A DNA stretch of 64,000 bases, from positions 372,001 to 436,000 of the forward strand of contig CP136945.1 of the NCBI GenBank assembly GCA_041530395.1, written 5' to 3'. The notes under the pieces are model-generated. The model was given only the letters and a program-made list of their open reading frames with translations, had not been told where the DNA came from and did no database searches. The DNA is from Thermosynechococcaceae cyanobacterium Okahandja. GTDB lineage: Bacteria > Cyanobacteriota > Cyanobacteriia > Thermosynechococcales > Thermosynechococcaceae. Numbering within the stretch: position 1 is the first letter of the stretch; each line of letters starts with the position of its first letter. The position numbers were made by a program, and so were the translations under genes. Below, one piece after another: positions 19,611 to 29,702 of this stretch.

Positions 19611-20636
19611 ATGATGGTCTCCCTGCTCAGCACGGATGGGGGGGTGATCCTGCTAGTGGCGATCGCCCTCCTGTTTGACGTGACCAATGGGTTTCATGAT
19701 GCCGCCAATGCGATTGCAACGGTGGTGGCAACCCGTGCCCTTTCGTTACGGCGGGCGTTAGTGGTGGCGGCGATCGCCAATTTTGGCGGTGCATTTTTAA
19801 GTACCCGTGTTGCGGTGACCCTTGAGCAGGGAATTCTTGACAGCCGCCAACTGGGTAGTCATTGGCTCGGGGTGATTGGTGCCGCCTTGGTGGGAGCTAT
19901 GCTCTGGAATCTGCTGACCTGGTATTGGGGGCTGCCGAGTAGCTCCTCCCATGCCCTCATTGGTGGCTTGGTTGGTGGGGCGGCCGCCCAAGGCTTGGCT
20001 GAGGCTGTGGCTTGGCCGCAACTGGTGCAGCGTGTCCTGATACCGATGGTGGTGTCGCCGCTCCTTGCCATAGGGGTGGGAATGCTCTTCGTTGCCCTAG
20101 TCGAGCAATGGCTCCATCGTTGGGGCAATGTACCGGAAGACCGCTGGCAACGCCTGCAAATTATGAGCGGTACGTTGATGGCCGTGGCTCATGGTGCCAA
20201 TGATGCCCAAAAAACCATGGGGGTGATTACGCTGGCCTTGGTGAGTGTTGGCCAGTTATCACTAGAGGCTGGCATTCCCCTGTGGGTGATGGCAAGCTGT
20301 GCGCTGGCGATCGCGATCGGCACCTACGGCGGTGGCGATCGGATTATCCACACCACCGGCGAAAAAATTACCGCCCTTGACCCCATCAGTGGCTGTATCG
20401 CCAACCTGAGTGCGGCGTTAACGGTAGCAGCCGCGAGCTTGGCCGGGGTTCCTGTGAGTACCACCCAAGTGGTCGTCGGTGCCATCACCGGCGCAGGCTA
20501 TGGCCGTCATCCTGAGCGCGGCATTCACTGGCAAACGTGGGGACGTATTCTGGTGGCATGGGCACTCACCGTTCCGGGATCAGCCCTGATGGCCGCCACC
20601 ATAGGCGGGGGCTTGACTGCGCTGATCCTTTATTAG
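19611..20636 (+). CDS. PiT-family inorganic phosphate permease
   Basis: 341 residues, about ten hydrophobic segments. The two repeated Pho-4 signature stretches are visible: FDVTNGFHDAANAIATVV near the N-terminus and GTLMAVAHGANDAQKTMGV in the second half. Such carriers move phosphate with H+ or Na+, usually as low-affinity uptake. It starts 15 bases after thiC with an ATG (a second Met follows directly), so it is probably on the thiC transcript. No PhoU-like partner gene is adjacent. Confidence 0.92.
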   Translation: MMVSLLSTDGGVILLVAIALLFDVTNGFHDAANAIATVVATRALSLRRALVVAAIANFGGAFLSTRVAVTLEQGILDSRQLGSHWLGVIGAALVGAMLWNLLTWYWGLPSSSSHALIGGLVGGAAAQGLAEAVAWPQLVQRVLIPMVVSPLLAIGVGMLFVALVEQWLHRWGNVPEDRWQRLQIMSGTLMAVAHGANDAQKTMGVITLALVSVGQLSLEAGIPLWVMASCALAIAIGTYGGGDRIIHTTGEKITALDPISGCIANLSAALTVAAASLAGVPVSTTQVVVGAITGAGYGRHPERGIHWQTWGRILVAWALTVPGSALMAATIGGGLTALILY

Positions 20637-20672
20637 ACTTGCCCCAAAAGCGCCAGCAAAGACAGCAACCCC

Positions 20673-21858
20673 TCAGGACAGTTGGCCAATACGCCAAATC
20701 CCGGTGGCGATCGCTGCCATTTGCTGCTGCCGCTGCTCTAGGCGTTGGGGAGCCCATTCCGTATGCTCTGCTGCCAATTGCCGTGTCAGCGAAAACTGAC
20801 TCCGAGCATAGATCTGGCGCTTTGCGGCATAGGGCTGGTTGGCCGCTTCTTGGTTCAGGTTCTTTTCCAGCATGACCATATTCCCTAGCCGGAAAATAAA
20901 ATGTTCTAAATCGCGATCCGCAAACTCATCCCAACCTGCGTCAGGGGATTGTGGCAGCACGTGCTCTATGGAGTAACTTGGCGAGTCAGGATCAAAGGCC
21001 AAACCCCCTTGGTGGCGCTCAAGCGCACAGAGAATGTAGCGGACAACCTTGGCGTTGCGACTCTGGGTCGTCTTAATGATTTTTCCAGCAAAATCAGCCT
21101 TGAAGGCGCGATCTGGGCGGTAAAGAGGTCGTAAACGCTCGAATAGTTCTCTGGGGGTCTCGATTAGGGTGTCGTGGAGCTTTCTGGCAACCTCGTTGTA
21201 AAGACGCTCTTGTTCCCCCGTGTGCTGGGAACCAATAACGTTGTAGCGGAAGGTCAGTACAACCGTAGTCCGTAAAAGGGTGCCAAAGTCCGGATCGGTC
21301 AGCACCCGCTTTGCCGCCATGAGCATGGGGTAGGGTTGACGCACGGAGAACATCCGTAGTTGCTGGGCAGCGGTTTTCCATTCCGGTAGCCACTGGGCAC
21401 CTTCCGGCTGGGTCAGGGCAAGATACGTATCAATATTGTCATCCATGGCTCGCACAAGGGCAAACACGTCCGCCAAGGTTTGGATAGTGTTACGGATTGT
21501 TTTGAACAAGTCTGAATGGCGGGCAAAGCTATGCCGACTGTTCCAGTGCATCCGCAGGAAATCAGGGAAACTTTCACTACCTAAGCGCCCCACAAGGGTT
21601 TCCCAGCGCCGTTCTAGATCCGGCAAGTCCTGACTACTGTGTTGAGTGCGTGCCACCACCGCGAAGAGGTAGTTTTTGAGTAAATCGGTTGACGACAGCC
21701 GCACCCCACGAGCATTCAGGGTTTCAAATACCTTATAGGCGTTCAACTCATCCGCTACAGTAATAACAGTAAAAAAGAGCTTGTCACTCATTCTCTCGAT
21801 AAACCGAGCCAGCGCCATTCCCACATCTGGTTCGGTCTTCACGTACTGATTTAACACT
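20673..21858 (-). pseudogene. GmrSD-like (DUF262/DUF1524) protein remnant, N-terminus lost
   Basis: About 390 residues at the C-terminal end of a DUF262-DUF1524 protein. The middle region (ADELNAYKVFETLNARGVRL, LLKNYLF) is the late DUF262 part and the C-terminus has the DUF1524 HNH-like SIEHVLPQS and LGNMVMLEKNLNQ blocks. GmrSD proteins are modification-dependent nucleases acting on foreign DNA. The N-terminal DUF262 nucleotide-binding part with its catalytic motifs is missing: homology begins abruptly near 21858, and the open frame beyond it to 22073 is only the antisense of another remnant. Likely inactive. Confidence 0.7.
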
Positions 21859-22098
21859 CTAGAAACAAAAGTTGAGGGTGTTGAGAAAAGGCTAGAGACT
21901 AAAATCGAAGGCGTGCGCCAAGAGCTAGATGCCAAAATCGACGGTCTGCGGCAAGAAGTCCTTTCCCTCGATACGAAGGTTGATGAGTTATCTAAGCGGC
22001 AAGGTGCAACCGATAGTCGCTTGTGGGCACTTCTTGTGGGGTTATTCCTCACGGTTGCTGGGCTGTTGGCCAAAATTACCCTGTTTGATCGGGTTTAG
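21850..22098 (+). pseudogene. 5'-truncated coiled-coil membrane protein remnant
   Basis: After the stop TGA at 21847-21849 the plus frame reads LETKVEGVEKRLETKIEGVR and so on, with regular 11-residue coiled-coil repeats (about 50 residues), then RLWALLVGLFLTVAGLLAKI as a single C-terminal membrane segment and a stop at 22096-22098. This is the C-terminal half of a small cyanobacterial coiled-coil/one-helix protein (XhlA- or DUF1640-like by layout). No ATG precedes the repeats; GTG at 21913 would give 61 residues. The 5' end meets the 5' end of the GmrSD-like remnant. Confidence 0.6.
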
Positions 22099-22188
22099 GC
22101 GAAGCTGACAGATCACACAACAGTCTCTAGGCTAGACTGATTAGCATAGAGTTAGCAGGGCATTTCACCCCACTGAGGAGTCAACGTC

Positions 22189-22323
22189 ATGGATGTGGTC
22201 ATCAGCGTTAAGCCTATTCTGTTGTCAATGACGCCAGTTTTTATCCTGTTGTGCTTAGTCTTTGGCACCCAGAATGGCTACTACGACAGCGATAACTATC
22301 ACGGCAATGGCTCGGCGCACTAG
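22189..22323 (+). CDS. ndhP: NDH-1 subunit NdhP (44-residue membrane protein)
   Basis: ATG at 22189 gives 44 residues: an N-terminal MDVVISVKPILLSMTP, one membrane helix (about 9-26), then a polar tail ending YYDSDNYHGNGSAH. The length, single helix and C-terminal D-x-D-x-YHGNG-x-AH pattern agree with what I recall of NdhP, a small subunit found in NDH-1L of Thermosynechococcus and Synechocystis, which stabilises the complex for cyclic electron flow. A CTGAGGAG ribosome-binding site (22173-22180) lies nine bases ahead. The name rests on memory of the family, not on a search. Confidence 0.68.
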   Translation: MDVVISVKPILLSMTPVFILLCLVFGTQNGYYDSDNYHGNGSAH

Positions 22324-22346
22324 GGAGGGTCACTGATTCAGCATTC

Positions 22347-23975
22347 ATGATCGAGTGCCTCAACTATGGGGTGGGTCACGCAGGGGAAGGGGTGTGCATT
22401 GGCTTAGAGATTGGCACCTATCGGATTTTGCTCGACTGTGGTATTCCCTCCCTGTCGGTGTTGCCCCTCGAGGACGTTGATGCCCATCCTTTTGATCTGG
22501 TGTTGTGCAGTCACGCCCATGCGGATCATGCCCGCAGCTTACTGGCGCTGCATCGGCGGTTCCCCCACATTCCGGTGTATGCCAGTGAAGTGACTACCCA
22601 ACTACTGCCCCTAAATTGGCCGGAGGAGGAGGTTCCCCCCTTTTGTCGTGCTCTGCCTTGGCGATCGCCGGTGGAGTTTGGCGATGGCCTAACAGCGGAG
22701 CTATTTCCGGCTGGCCATTTACCCGGGGCAGCGCTGTTTGTGCTTACCTATCAGGATCCCAACCCTGAGCAGCCGCCTCTGAGTGTGGTCTATACGGGGG
22801 ACTTTTTTCTGTCGAATACCCGCTTTGCGGAAGGGCTACCCCTAGCAGACGTGCGCGGACTTCAGCCGGATGTGCTGATTATTGAAGGGAGCCTTGGAAC
22901 GGCACGGCATCCCCATCGCCGCCAGCAGGAAAATCAATTGGCCGAGCGGATCCGCACAGCGGTAGATCAAGGGTACAATGTCCTGCTGCCCTTGCCCCCT
23001 CTGGGGGTTGCCCAAGAAATTCTCATTCTCCTACGCAGCCACCACCTCTTTACCGGGCAGCCTATCCATATTTGGGTGACACCGGCCATTGCCAAAGGCT
23101 GTGATGCCTACCTCAGCGTATTGCCTCACCTACCTACGGCTATCCAAAATTTTGCCCAGCATCAGGCGCTCTTTTGGGATCAGCGGGTCAAGCCACAAGT
23201 GCAACCCCTGAGCCATCTAGACCAACTAAGTAGCCATCCCCAACAGCCCACGATTGTCCTTGTAGATCAAGGGCTGGATATACTCCCCTACCTTGAGCGG
23301 GGCGATCGCCCTTGGCTGGTTCTTTATCCCCGCTTGCTTTACGGGCAGCCCTTTCGTGAAGTTGAACCACGTTTGGCTGAGCTACCGCACGTGGAAGTGG
23401 ATAGCTTTTTGCTGTCGCTGCACGCCGATGGCCCTGCCACCACCCAACTGATTCACAATATTCGTCCCCAACACGTTGTCCTCATCCACGGTGACCCCAA
23501 CTATCTCGCCGATTTAGCCAGCCTGAATGAACTGAGTAACCGCTACCACCTGCACACCCCCACCAGTGGCTCGCGCATTCAATTTCCTCTGGGGCAGATG
23601 ACCCTTTCCACCCCAACCACGTTGGTGCAGCTTGCCTACGAAGGGGAAGTGAGCGAGTGGAATGACGATGTGCTCATTCGCTTACCCACAAGCATTACCA
23701 TGGATCCGCGCTGGCGACGCTTGGCGGATACGGGCTTTATTCTCGCCTCGTGGCAGGGGGAACAGTTACTGGTGCGGGGGATGACCCCCAAAGAGGTGTT
23801 GGGGATGACCCCGGCGGCGATCGCTCCTGACCAAGAAAGCTGTTACAATTGTCAGTTTTATCGCGGCCAGCGCTGCTGGAATGAAGCATCCGCCCTGTAT
23901 AACTTCAAGGTGGCACCGGAGGGCTACTGTCCTGCCTTTGAGCGCGCCGAAACCCAACCGGAACCAGAAAGTTAA
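22347..23975 (+). CDS. Metallo-beta-lactamase-fold hydrolase with C-terminal Cys cluster
   Basis: 542 residues. The N-terminal beta-lactamase-like domain has CSHAHADHARSL (about 50-62), then VVYTGDFFLS as the second metal-binding Asp region; the later VVLIHGDPN is like the beta-CASP His segment. Such proteins include RNA-processing exonucleases (CPSF/RNase J relatives). The C-terminus adds a cysteine pattern CX2CX7CX17C (CYNCQFYRGQRCW ... YCPAF), similar to small metal- or iron-sulfur-binding modules. Role unknown. Its start is 24 bases after ndhP. Confidence 0.8.
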   Translation: MIECLNYGVGHAGEGVCIGLEIGTYRILLDCGIPSLSVLPLEDVDAHPFDLVLCSHAHADHARSLLALHRRFPHIPVYASEVTTQLLPLNWPEEEVPPFCRALPWRSPVEFGDGLTAELFPAGHLPGAALFVLTYQDPNPEQPPLSVVYTGDFFLSNTRFAEGLPLADVRGLQPDVLIIEGSLGTARHPHRRQQENQLAERIRTAVDQGYNVLLPLPPLGVAQEILILLRSHHLFTGQPIHIWVTPAIAKGCDAYLSVLPHLPTAIQNFAQHQALFWDQRVKPQVQPLSHLDQLSSHPQQPTIVLVDQGLDILPYLERGDRPWLVLYPRLLYGQPFREVEPRLAELPHVEVDSFLLSLHADGPATTQLIHNIRPQHVVLIHGDPNYLADLASLNELSNRYHLHTPTSGSRIQFPLGQMTLSTPTTLVQLAYEGEVSEWNDDVLIRLPTSITMDPRWRRLADTGFILASWQGEQLLVRGMTPKEVLGMTPAAIAPDQESCYNCQFYRGQRCWNEASALYNFKVAPEGYCPAFERAETQPEPES

Positions 23976-24054
23976 GAGTAGTGACTCGCTCCCCATGACC
24001 TGCGCCCTTGCCTAGGATAGAGAGGATAGAGATAGGTGCACTGGAGGTCATCCC

Positions 24055-26730
24055 ATGATCCGGTTGTTACGCGGTGGCTGTCTGACGCTGCTCCTGTTGG
24101 CTGGAATGGCCAGTGGTGGACTCATGCCCCCGACCATGGCTCAGAACGAGTCCCAGCAGTTGCGCGATATTATGCAGCGCCTCGACTCGCTGCAACAGCG
24201 CTACAATACCGCCGTCAGTGAGTTAGATGTGATTCGCCAAACCTCCTTTGGTGCCGATAGCGGTAACGTCATTGCCCTCACCAACACCATTGAACAACTT
24301 CAGCGACAGGGTAACTACGCCGCGGCGATCGCCCCCTCCCAAGAACTCGTAGCCATTGCCGAGCGGGTGCTGGGGGCAAACCATCCCACCGTGGCCGCCA
24401 CCCTCAATAACTTAGCAGTGCTCTACAAGGAGTTGGGCAACTTTAGTGCCGCTGTCCCTCTCTATCAACGCAGCTTAGCCATTCGCGAACAGGCACTAGG
24501 GCCTAACCATCCCGATGTGGCCACCAGCCTCAACAACCTTGCCAACCTTTACAGTGATCAGGGCAACTATGCTGATGCTCTCCCCCTCTACCAACGCAGC
24601 CTAGCCATTCGCCAGCAAGCCCTTGGTGCAGGTCATCCCGATGTGGGGGTGAGCCTCCATAACCTTGCGGTCATGCACCACCTGCAGGGAAACCTTACGG
24701 CGGCACTGCCCTTTTATCAGCGCAGTATTGCCCTTGTGGAACCGACCCTTGGGTCAAACCATCCCCTGGTGGCTACCCTACTCAACAACCTCGCTGAGCT
24801 TTACCGTGCCCAAGGGAATTATGGTGCTGCTTTGCCCCTTTACCAGCGCAGCCTCAGTACGCGGGAGCGTATCCTTGGGCAAGCGCATCCTGATGTGGCC
24901 ACCAGCCTCAATAACTTGGCGGAGCTTTACCGTTCTCAGGGGAATTACGGTACTGCCTTGCCCCTTTACCAGCGCAGCATTGCCCTGCGGCAGCAGGTCT
25001 TAGGGAGTGAGCACCCCTACCTTGCCTTGAGTTTAGCCAACGTAGCGAAGGCTTACTGGGCACAGGGAAATTTGCATGAGGCTCTAGCAACATTAACTCG
25101 TTCCCTTGACATTGAAGAAACAAACCTAAGCCGCAACCTTGTGGTGGGGTCTGAGGAGTATAAGCGCAACTACCTCAGCACGTTTCAGGACTCGACGAAC
25201 ACGGCCATCTCCTTCCATTTGCAGGGGAATCCCCAAAGTCCAGCCACTGCCACGCTGGCCTTCACCACGATTTTGCGGCGCAAAGGTCGTTTACTGGATG
25301 TGTTGGCACAAACCAGCAGCCGTTTACGGCGGCAACTGGATGCGGCAGGGCAGCAGCAGCTTGATGAACTGATTCGGCTGCGTACCCAAATTGCCAGTCT
25401 CACATTTGTGCGCGATCGCCCCCCACCCAGCGCCCAAATTAACCAACTGGAGCAGCGGGCACGTCAATTAGAAGCACAACTGGTAAGCCAAAGTGCAAAC
25501 TTTCGGGTGGAGGTTACGCCGGTCACGTTGGCCGCCGTTCAGCAGGCCATTCCCGCCGATGCGGTACTCTTAGAATTTATCCAGTACGTGCCCTACACTC
25601 CCCAAACCAATCGCTGGCAGGCACCCCGCTACGCAGTGTATGCCCTCAAGGCAACCGGTGCACCCCAATGGCGCGATTTGGGTACAGTTGCAGAGGTGGA
25701 TCAAGTGATCAGTGCGGCGCGATCGCGAGTAGCGGATCCGCGCTTACCCCCTAGCGTGATCAAACCACCCCTAAAGGCGGCTTACGAACGCCTGCTAGCT
25801 CCCCTTGAACCCTTTCTCACCGGCAGTACGCACCTCCTCGTTGCCCCCGATGGCCAATTGAATACCCTCCCCTTCGAGGCCCTAGTGGATCGGCAAGACC
25901 GCTATCTGCTGGAATCCTACACCATCACCCTCCTGACCTCCGGTCGCGATCTGCTGCGGCTGCAAGCGCGGGGGCGATCGCCCAATCCACCCTTAATTCT
26001 GGGCAACCCCAGCTTTGGGCAAAACACTGGCCGCCCTGCCAGTAATGGTGCCCGCTCCCTTGACTTGCGTAGCCTCACCTTTAACGAGCTACCCGGAACT
26101 GCCACGGAAGTGAAAGTCCTCAGTGGGCTGCTGCCCCAAGCCCAAGTCCTCACCGGCAGTAATGCCACCGAAACCGCCGTGAAACAGGCTAACCGTCCCC
26201 GTATTTTGCATCTGGCCACCCATGGCTTTTTTTTGGAGAGTCCACCCGTTAGCCCGCAAGTGCTGCAAAACTCCCGTGGCCTGAATGCTCCTGTCCCCCT
26301 TAGCGGCGAGAATCCGCTGCTGCGCTCTGGTTTGGCCATGGCCGGGTTTAACCAACGCCAAAGCGGTGCCGATGATGGGGTGCTCACGGCCCTAGAAGTC
26401 ACCGGCCTGAACCTAGACGGCACAGAGTTGGTGGTGATGTCCGCCTGCGATACGGGTCGTGGCGATATTCTCAACGGCGAAGGAGTCTATGGTTTGCGCC
26501 GTGCCTTTACCCTTGCGGGTGCTCGCACCCAAGTCAGTTCCCTCTGGAAAGTGGACGATACCACGACCCAACAGTTAATGGTGACATTTTATCAGAAATT
26601 GGCCGCGGGCAAGGGTCGCAGTGAGGCACTTCGCCAAGCACAACTGGCTTTAATGCAGGACGGGAACAAGCAAATCCCCTACTTTTGGGCCGCTTTTGTC
26701 ACCAGTGGCGAGTGGCGATCGCTCCCCTAG
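24055..26730 (+). CDS. TPR-CHAT domain protein, secreted
   Basis: 891 residues. Signal peptide (about 1-29). From about 75 to 360 come seven or so 42-residue tetratricopeptide repeats of the kinesin-light-chain type (ATLNNLAVLYKELGNFSAAVPLYQRSLAI). The C-terminal CHAT protease domain (about 590-890) has the His in ILHLATHGFF and the Cys in VVMSACDTGRGD, so the caspase-like dyad is intact. Cyanobacteria often encode such proteins beside haemagglutinin-type adhesins, as here (broken adhesin gene convergent downstream). Function is unknown; proteolysis of a secreted partner is a guess. Confidence 0.9.
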   Translation: MIRLLRGGCLTLLLLAGMASGGLMPPTMAQNESQQLRDIMQRLDSLQQRYNTAVSELDVIRQTSFGADSGNVIALTNTIEQLQRQGNYAAAIAPSQELVAIAERVLGANHPTVAATLNNLAVLYKELGNFSAAVPLYQRSLAIREQALGPNHPDVATSLNNLANLYSDQGNYADALPLYQRSLAIRQQALGAGHPDVGVSLHNLAVMHHLQGNLTAALPFYQRSIALVEPTLGSNHPLVATLLNNLAELYRAQGNYGAALPLYQRSLSTRERILGQAHPDVATSLNNLAELYRSQGNYGTALPLYQRSIALRQQVLGSEHPYLALSLANVAKAYWAQGNLHEALATLTRSLDIEETNLSRNLVVGSEEYKRNYLSTFQDSTNTAISFHLQGNPQSPATATLAFTTILRRKGRLLDVLAQTSSRLRRQLDAAGQQQLDELIRLRTQIASLTFVRDRPPPSAQINQLEQRARQLEAQLVSQSANFRVEVTPVTLAAVQQAIPADAVLLEFIQYVPYTPQTNRWQAPRYAVYALKATGAPQWRDLGTVAEVDQVISAARSRVADPRLPPSVIKPPLKAAYERLLAPLEPFLTGSTHLLVAPDGQLNTLPFEALVDRQDRYLLESYTITLLTSGRDLLRLQARGRSPNPPLILGNPSFGQNTGRPASNGARSLDLRSLTFNELPGTATEVKVLSGLLPQAQVLTGSNATETAVKQANRPRILHLATHGFFLESPPVSPQVLQNSRGLNAPVPLSGENPLLRSGLAMAGFNQRQSGADDGVLTALEVTGLNLDGTELVVMSACDTGRGDILNGEGVYGLRRAFTLAGARTQVSSLWKVDDTTTQQLMVTFYQKLAAGKGRSEALRQAQLALMQDGNKQIPYFWAAFVTSGEWRSLP

Positions 26731-26751
26731 AAAAAGAGACTAAAGCATTCT

Positions 26752-29700
26752 TCACTCTGCTCTGGTACTACACTCTGGTAAAAAGATAAGCCCCTCATCA
26801 GGTAAATGTTCATGCTGAATAATTTCTTTCTCGCCCACAAACTCACACAAGGGTTCACCAGATAGCAACTCTAGTGACTCCCGCGCAAGGAGTTCTTGAA
26901 CCAGTTCTGCCTCAAGCGTAGGGTTATCGGGTAGTACAGGAACGCTGGTGGGATTCGGCGATTCAGGAATACTGGGGTTATCAGGTGTTACAGGAACGCT
27001 AGGGTTACTTGGCGATACAGGCGTACTGGGTTCTGATGAACCTAGCGGATTGGGAGGAGGCAGTGGTGCCGGCGTGGTATAGAGGAAGCCATTACCACTA
27101 AAAGGAGACGACTGAGGATAAATGATACTAAATGCCTCCGAGCCACCCATCACTGGCCAACCATTCACATTCCCTTGGGGACTGGTAGCATAGACTAACC
27201 AGCGGTTTCCTGTCCCAACCACTAATGGAGTTGAGCCAGCATTATTGATAAAGTCTCGATGGGCGGCAAGGGTAATGTCTCCCGCAGCATGAATCGGTCG
27301 ATTGAGCACGATATCCCCCGATAACGTCCGCAGCAGAACTGTATTGGCTCCCTCGATACCATTGGTACCGCTTACACTATCTACCCTTAAGGTGCCACTA
27401 TTAACAACTGTCAGATTCCCTGTTGTGTTTGCAGCCAGAGCACCAATTTGATTATTAGGGTTATTTAGAACCGTATTACCTTGACCTAAAATGGTTAGAC
27501 CTTGAGCAGAAATCAAACCTGATTGGGTAAGGTCACCATTTGTATTTATTGTCAGATTACTTCCGGTAACAGCATTTGCTAATTGAGTGGGGCTATTATT
27601 TCGTAAGATAATATCACCACCTGTGCTACCGGTAGTTAACGTTATGGCTCCCATCAATTGATTATCAGCGTTATTTAGAGTAATTGTCCCACCGTTACCG
27701 TTAGTCGTGAACTGACTGGTTCCATGAACAACTAGAGAATCAACTTGGCTAATGCTTGGTGTTCTAGAAATCGGAGTTGTGCCGGAAATATCCGTGTGCA
27801 ACTCGAGACGGCCTGCGAAGGAATTATTACCTCCCAAAACAATTGCATCGTTGCCAGTATAAGAGGTAGTGAAGACATCTCCTGAAGCAAGGCTAGTGAC
27901 GCTTAAATTACCCGTAACCGTTAGCGGCCCTAGATCATTAATAGGACCAACTCGCACAATAGTAACGTTACCCGTTGATGTTTCTGTTGCCATAAAATCA
28001 GGAAGAACGTTGTCTCCTCCTGGGGTTATCGCAACAGTGTAACCGGTTAACTCAGCCTTCCCAGCAACTCGTACAATGCTATCCGGTGCTTGAGTAATAC
28101 CCCCAGTAGAAGTAAGCGTAAAGTTGCCACCAATTTCAGAGCTGTCTAAATTGGTTGCAGTTGTGTTATTCACCCGGACATTCCCGATACCCGATTGTGT
28201 GGTTCTAAAATTGGCCAGCCCATAGTTGGCAATAATACCACCAGATTGCTCAATTCTTGAACCAGCAGTAGCCGTTAGTGTACGAGATACGTTAACTGTG
28301 CTGTTTGTCAAGTTTATGAATCGTGCGGCGTTTAGATCAAGATCAGCACTAGAGCTACCAGTCAAAATCGAACTATTGTCTAGCGATATATCTTGTTCAG
28401 ATTGATAGCCAATCCAGCTATTACTTCCAGCTTGAACGGTGGAATAATCTTGGTCAATATTACCGCCCGCGCTTAAGAAAATCCAACTGTCATTGCCAGC
28501 AGTGGCCTGACTACCGTCAGACAGCGTTATTGCTCCCGAAGAAGAGTAGTAAATCGATCCATTATTTCCAGCTTGAACAATGGAATCATTCTGGTCAATA
28601 TTATCGCCCGCGCTTAAGAAAATCCAACTGTCATTGCCAGCAGTGGTCTGACTACCGCCAGACAGCGTTATTGCTCCCGAAGAAGAGTAGTAAATCGAGC
28701 CATTATCTCCAGCTTGAACAATGGAATCATTCTGGTCAATATTACCGACCGCGCTTAAGAAAATCCAACTGTCATTGCCAGCAGTGGTCTGACTACCGCC
28801 AGACAGCGTTATTACTCCCGAAGAAGAGTAGCGAATCAGGCTATTATCTCCAGCTTCAACAGTTGCTTCATCCTGAACTATTCCTGCACCAGCGTTGCCT
28901 TCAATCAAAATATTGGTTACTGAATTACTACCAATAGTAGCATTAGTCACAAATACATCAGCACCACCATCACCACCCCTGCCATCAATATTCACGTCAC
29001 CTGAAGAACCAGAATCATTATTGATACCCGCACTTTCAATAGCGACACCCCAGTTACCAGTACCAGCACTGCCGCCTATGCCGCTAATGGTCAGAAGGCC
29101 ACCACCAGAATTAATTCCAGCATTACTAATAGCAACACCTGTGTTATTACTACCGGAACCACTGCTACCGGTACCAGTAATTGTCAGAGAGCCACCACCA
29201 GAATTAATTAGAGCATTACTAATAGTAACACCCGTGTTGTTACCAGCAGTACCAGTACTATTACCTTCAATATAAATAGAGCCACTGCTTGTGGTGGTGA
29301 TACGACTACTACCAGTCAAGACAACATCGCCAGTACCAGCAGCTCGTAGACTAATGTTACCTCCCCCTGCATCTAAAACCGCTCCTTGAAGTACAATTCT
29401 CGATGCTGGGTTGGTTGATGGGTCACTTCCGCCCCCTAAAATAATATTGCCACCATTGCTAATCAGATTGGCCGGATTGACGTGAATTTCTCCTAGACTA
29501 TTACTATCAGCATCTGCATTTAGGACAATATTCAGCTTGTCACTGGTAGAAGTAATACTATCATTCACAACAATATTATTAGCAGCTAACAGTTCTAAAG
29601 TTGCTGCTCCACCTCCTGTTTTATCAATTGGTGCATTGACTGTTATATTGCCATCTTGAGAACCAGTTGTGCCCGTTGTAATCTGAACACTGGTTCCCGT
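26752..29700 (-). pseudogene. Filamentous-haemagglutinin-type adhesin, main part after frameshift
   Basis: About 980 residues stay open from the frameshift near 29700 to the stop at 26752. Repetitive Ser/Thr/Asn/Gly beta-helix sequence with ITLSGGSQTT-like turns fills it, then a Pro/Ser/Asn-rich segment (NPSVPVTPDNPSIPESPNP) and an acidic C-terminus. This is the passenger of a two-partner-secretion adhesin or CHAT-associated haemagglutinin. Inserting one T in the TT of 'gct taa ata' restores a continuous frame (...VLNTALNTGTSV...). Whether the lesion is real or a sequencing error cannot be told. Confidence 0.75.
28439..28870 (-). repeat. 141-bp tandem repeat in adhesin gene (three copies)
   Basis: Identical or nearly identical blocks (for example ATTGCTCCCGAAGAAGAGTA) recur with an exact 141-base period at about 28530, 28671 and 28812. 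Each unit encodes 47 residues (SIYYSSSGAITLSGGSQTT and so on). The near-identity of the DNA shows recent duplication, probably by unequal recombination. Confidence 0.85.
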
Positions 29701-29702
29701 AT

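Noticed and set aside
21859-22073. N-terminal 70 residues of the 20673 minus frame
   Set aside because: They read antisense through the coiled-coil remnant and have no domain-like character.
28439-28870. CRISPR-like repeats
   Set aside because: Repeats are 141 bases, contiguous, in frame and coding, with no spacers.
28530-29275. Plus-strand open frames of 126 and 135 residues
   Set aside because: They are antisense readings of the repetitive adhesin gene, with Pro- or Ser-rich composition caused by the repeats.
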